In this document: positions 62,801 through 64,000 of the stretch, piece after piece
Position numbering within the stretch: the first letter of the stretch is position 1
How the letters are laid out: each line of letters opens with the position of its first letter
Assembly: GCA_023212695.1 (NCBI GenBank)
Contig: JALCCG010000103.1
Coordinates: 1-64,000 of the forward strand
Direction of reading: 5' to 3'
DNA length: 64,000 nucleotides
DNA from: Sporisorium sorghi
Lineage: Eukaryota; Basidiomycota; Ustilaginomycetes; Ustilaginales; Ustilaginaceae
Program-made: the position numbers and the translations under genes
Notes under the pieces: generated by a model
The model's database searches: none
The model's input: the letters and a program-made list of their open reading frames with translations, nothing else
What the model was told of the DNA's origin: nothing

Positions 62801-64000
62801 CATCAGCAGCACCATTCGGCATCGGTGGCACTGCCTTGAGGTCAGTCGGATAGGAAGGGATGGCTGCATCTGCCAGAGCCTTGAGGTCGTGAGCCGTGTG
62901 GAACTTTTCGGGAGATGCGTCAGCACCCGCGGCACCCTGCAGGTTGGCCATGCTCTGCGGAGGAGTAGCAAAGTTGTTGTGGGTCTCCGAGGGCATAATG
63001 CCCGACGGCTGCTGCGGCGGCGGCGTCGACGTCGAGCCGGCGTCATCGGTCATGCGCTGCTTGCCCAAAGCCTTGGCAGATGGCGATGGCGATGGCGGCA
63101 CAGAAGCGCTTGGCGTTGCGAGTGCCGACCTCGCCGCCGTGTCGGTGCTTGAGCGTTGCGTGGACGAGGCGATAATCGATGAACGGTCGCTCTTGACAGA
63201 GGCGGAACCGATCGAATCGACCGACACCTTGCGGCTGTGCTTGCTCTTGTCCTTCTTGTCCTTTTTGTCCTTGCTGGGAGACCGGAAGCTCATGCCAAAG
63301 AGCGTGTCGGCGAGCGATCGCGTGGGCTTGGGCTTCATGGCCGACTTGACAGGTGCGGGTTTGTCCTTGCTGGCAACAATCGGTGACGGCGAGCTCTGCT
63401 TACTCTGAGGCGATGTGGGAGTTGAACCGGCACTCGGGATGCTGCGCTGAGAGAGAGACATAGGCAAGGTGCTGCGGGTGTCTTCGACTTCGACGGGAGC
63501 TTGCGGCCTGTCGGCTTCGAGCCTGCCTTCGGAGATGGCAACGCCGCCCATCTCGAGCGGTCGCTGCGATTTCGGTCGTGGTCGGTTGAGAACCGACTCC
63601 TTGGCCTTTTCCGGGCCGGAAGAGGGGCTGAAGTTAGAAGCGCTGTGGGGCGGGGTCGCAGCCGTGATGGTCTGGTCGCCTTCCTCGTCAACGAGGCCGC
63701 GGGATGCGGCTGCGGCGGGATCGCTGGGGCCTTGCGCCTGGTTGAGGAGCCACACGGCAGCAAAGCTAGGAGCAAGAGCAGCTGTGTCGGCGCTGTTGCG
63801 CCTCTTGCCTTCTGCTACGGCATCGGCACGTTTCTGTCGTACCTCGTTGATGGCCTGCTGTGCTTCAGCGTCTGCGTCGATGGTCTGCTGTGCTCCAGTG
63901 TCCACGCCGTTGGCTGCTGGAGCAGCCGCAGCAACAGGAGAGACGACCGAAGTTTCGCCCTTGTTCCCTGAAAGGTCCCGAGCCAGCTCGGGCTCACGCT
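59826..64000 (-). CDS. Partial gene: long disordered region fused to a quinone-oxidoreductase-like (MDR) domain
   Basis: The frame is open to the right edge, so the 5' end is missing. At least 1390 codons are present; the frame's first GTG at 63905 is not the start. The N-terminal 1000 or so residues are Ser/Pro/Thr-rich, with a basic patch KDKKDKKDKSKHSRK, many SP/TP sites and proline-rich segments (IPPTPPALESR). The last 310-330 residues resemble a zinc-free medium-chain dehydrogenase: VLVQVIAVAIDETDKLL, then FVPGRSFCGRIVECGYEVKKMRKGDVVFGL, AALPSAGVMAHQLI, and a nucleotide-binding region RVLILNAHDGVGLLTMQ. The glycine motif reads NAHDGVG instead of the usual AxGGVG. Zinc ligands of alcohol dehydrogenase are absent. 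The enzyme activity is uncertain; the disordered part suggests a scaffold or cortical role. The fusion frame is continuous, so it is not an assembly join on sequence grounds. Confidence 0.85.
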   Translation of the reverse strand, partial: REPELARDLSGNKGETSVVSPVAAAAPAANGVDTGAQQTIDADAEAQQAINEVRQKRADAVAEGKRRNSADTAALAPSFAAVWLLNQAQGPSDPAAAASRGLVDEEGDQTITAATPPHSASNFSPSSGPEKAKESVLNRPRPKSQRPLEMGGVAISEGRLEADRPQAPVEVEDTRSTLPMSLSQRSIPSAGSTPTSPQSKQSSPSPIVASKDKPAPVKSAMKPKPTRSLADTLFGMSFRSPSKDKKDKKDKSKHSRKVSVDSIGSASVKSDRSSIIASSTQRSSTDTAARSALATPSASVPPSPSPSAKALGKQRMTDDAGSTSTPPPQQPSGIMPSETHNNFATPPQSMANLQGAAGADASPEKFHTAHDLKALADAAIPSYPTDLKAVPPMPNGAADVRPEHQRQLSEQMKTMDGFGSFTLPQLEQRQIAPPVVERSEEAVNASETSVSADHSAAPSSSEPSVTSTIPTSPETEPASNTLDKGAPVVTQVAESEPAEALPSSQAMDMSERKLPMPPPPAVEEVMASTHDDRTPTGKPKAIPGVGINLIPPTPPALESRNSFTSSQVPGTPTIAEQDEFVTPQRPPLMSRSSSQRTAVRSDSKADAPGQSLSRSRSMAPAKKGIWQEYKGKGLSLPPGLVATTIDSSQQRRKSTSSQHSASAAPAASASRAGAGHAERALPALPVNLAVGQIVATAPPSVLESPPRHRRSASSSSPKSKRSNGSLSPIAQSPTLNRLMAEAPPVPQIPAGYQAPASVSSSSSRLYANSVADSEQAWESRSASPAPSAVPSQSGRSVASHVSSSVHSASYRSSPRSEYSYVNHHELSPYAKRMRSLSPSPALPTLSQTGNRHSLMSAINEWESQVPETGEAAGSLSPYPSRPTSPSPYPALPASTVSRSSSVISSISSPAVVRNAPLGASTNQYLHPPIPRSRMSMEGLSAVSESAIESLNPPSVVGHPSGPSSAGSSSPSASQSALSLSSTIPTSMPTVPTSYRPNKDPKRFSTNADDLLNNRTTMQSIAVTSGAFASRSKSVVKRKKSVDLNGDRRTSADVPEHLQDELSLTTLSVTAHTPPPRKIGSHQVLVQVIAVAIDETDKLLLREKVRAENAFGFVPGRSFCGRIVECGYEVKKMRKGDVVFGLQDSRKSGALAEFMVIDYNRVCHAPSDCLTTEQIAALPSAGVMAHQLIQNHCRQLPRGARVLILNAHDGVGLLTMQESVGLGLLIVAQCPPSISDGVAVCQANGAHEVVVGEPLWAINSLHESSFDLIVDTVGGRKVYDASRRILAFEGQFCTCFGDEHGTANPNLKSHFRSLRRAFFKKDKKNIGYEWVGIDSGEDCKEALEAVKRAAEQGNVCPRLRSVLPFADASRAFDPTTRNVNDEPGAIVVRVS

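Noticed and set aside
1..64000. Mobile elements, CRISPR arrays, integrases or secondary-metabolite clusters
   Set aside because: No transposase, reverse transcriptase, integrase, terminal inverted repeats, spaced direct repeats, polyketide or peptide synthetase motifs were seen on either strand.

Overview
The window is eukaryotic nuclear DNA from a fungus. It is most likely a basidiomycete smut of the Ustilago/Sporisorium/Moesziomyces group. This rests on gene content (SEC18, CCT1, calcineurin B, VAC14, a neurofibromin-type RasGAP), GC-rich coding DNA, very few and short GT-AG introns, first exons of only two or three codons, long low-complexity tails on proteins, and many pure microsatellites between genes. 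The exact species is inference; no rRNA or other diagnostic marker lies here.

Layout from left to right: a 74-base poly(A) run; SEC18/NSF (-); tRNA-Asn(GTT) (+); TCTP (-, two exons); a 9.2 kb neurofibromin-like RasGAP gene (-) whose frame is broken by one in-frame TAG; a sucrose/alpha-glucoside-type MFS transporter (-); Sm protein F (+, two exons); CCT1/TCP1-alpha (-); a 3 kb gene-free region; a large glutamine-rich LisH/FLO8-SSDP-like regulator (+); mitochondrial ribosomal protein uS13m (+, two exons); calcineurin B (-); proteasome beta1/PRE3 (+, two exons); VAC14 (-); a USP36/42-type deubiquitinase (+); tubulin cofactor A (+, four exons); a two-RRM RNA-binding protein of the Csx1/Nam8/TIA-1 type (-); aminopeptidase P (+); a Gfo/Idh/MocA oxidoreductase with a mitochondrial-like leader (+); glia maturation factor (+, three exons); an unrecognised disordered protein (-); a DUF676-type serine hydrolase (+); CTNNBL1 (-); an RBM42-like RRM protein (+); and a partial gene (-) running off the right edge that joins about 1000 disordered residues to a quinone-oxidoreductase-like MDR domain.

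The genes are mostly housekeeping: vesicle fusion, protein folding and turnover, Ras and calcium signalling, phosphoinositide control, splicing and cytoskeleton. They do not form one pathway. Two neighbours that share a short promoter, CTNNBL1 and RBM42, are both linked to the spliceosome. I see no transposon, CRISPR array, secondary-metabolite cluster or obvious effector cluster, and no convincing new multi-gene system. The most notable signals are the in-frame stop in the RasGAP gene, the disordered-MDR fusion, the apparent loss of RRM1 in the TIA-1-like protein, the tiny first exons, and unusually long homopolymer tracts, including T28 inside the PRE3 intron.

All starts were set at ATG codons; several longer open frames begin only at TTG or GTG and were trimmed.
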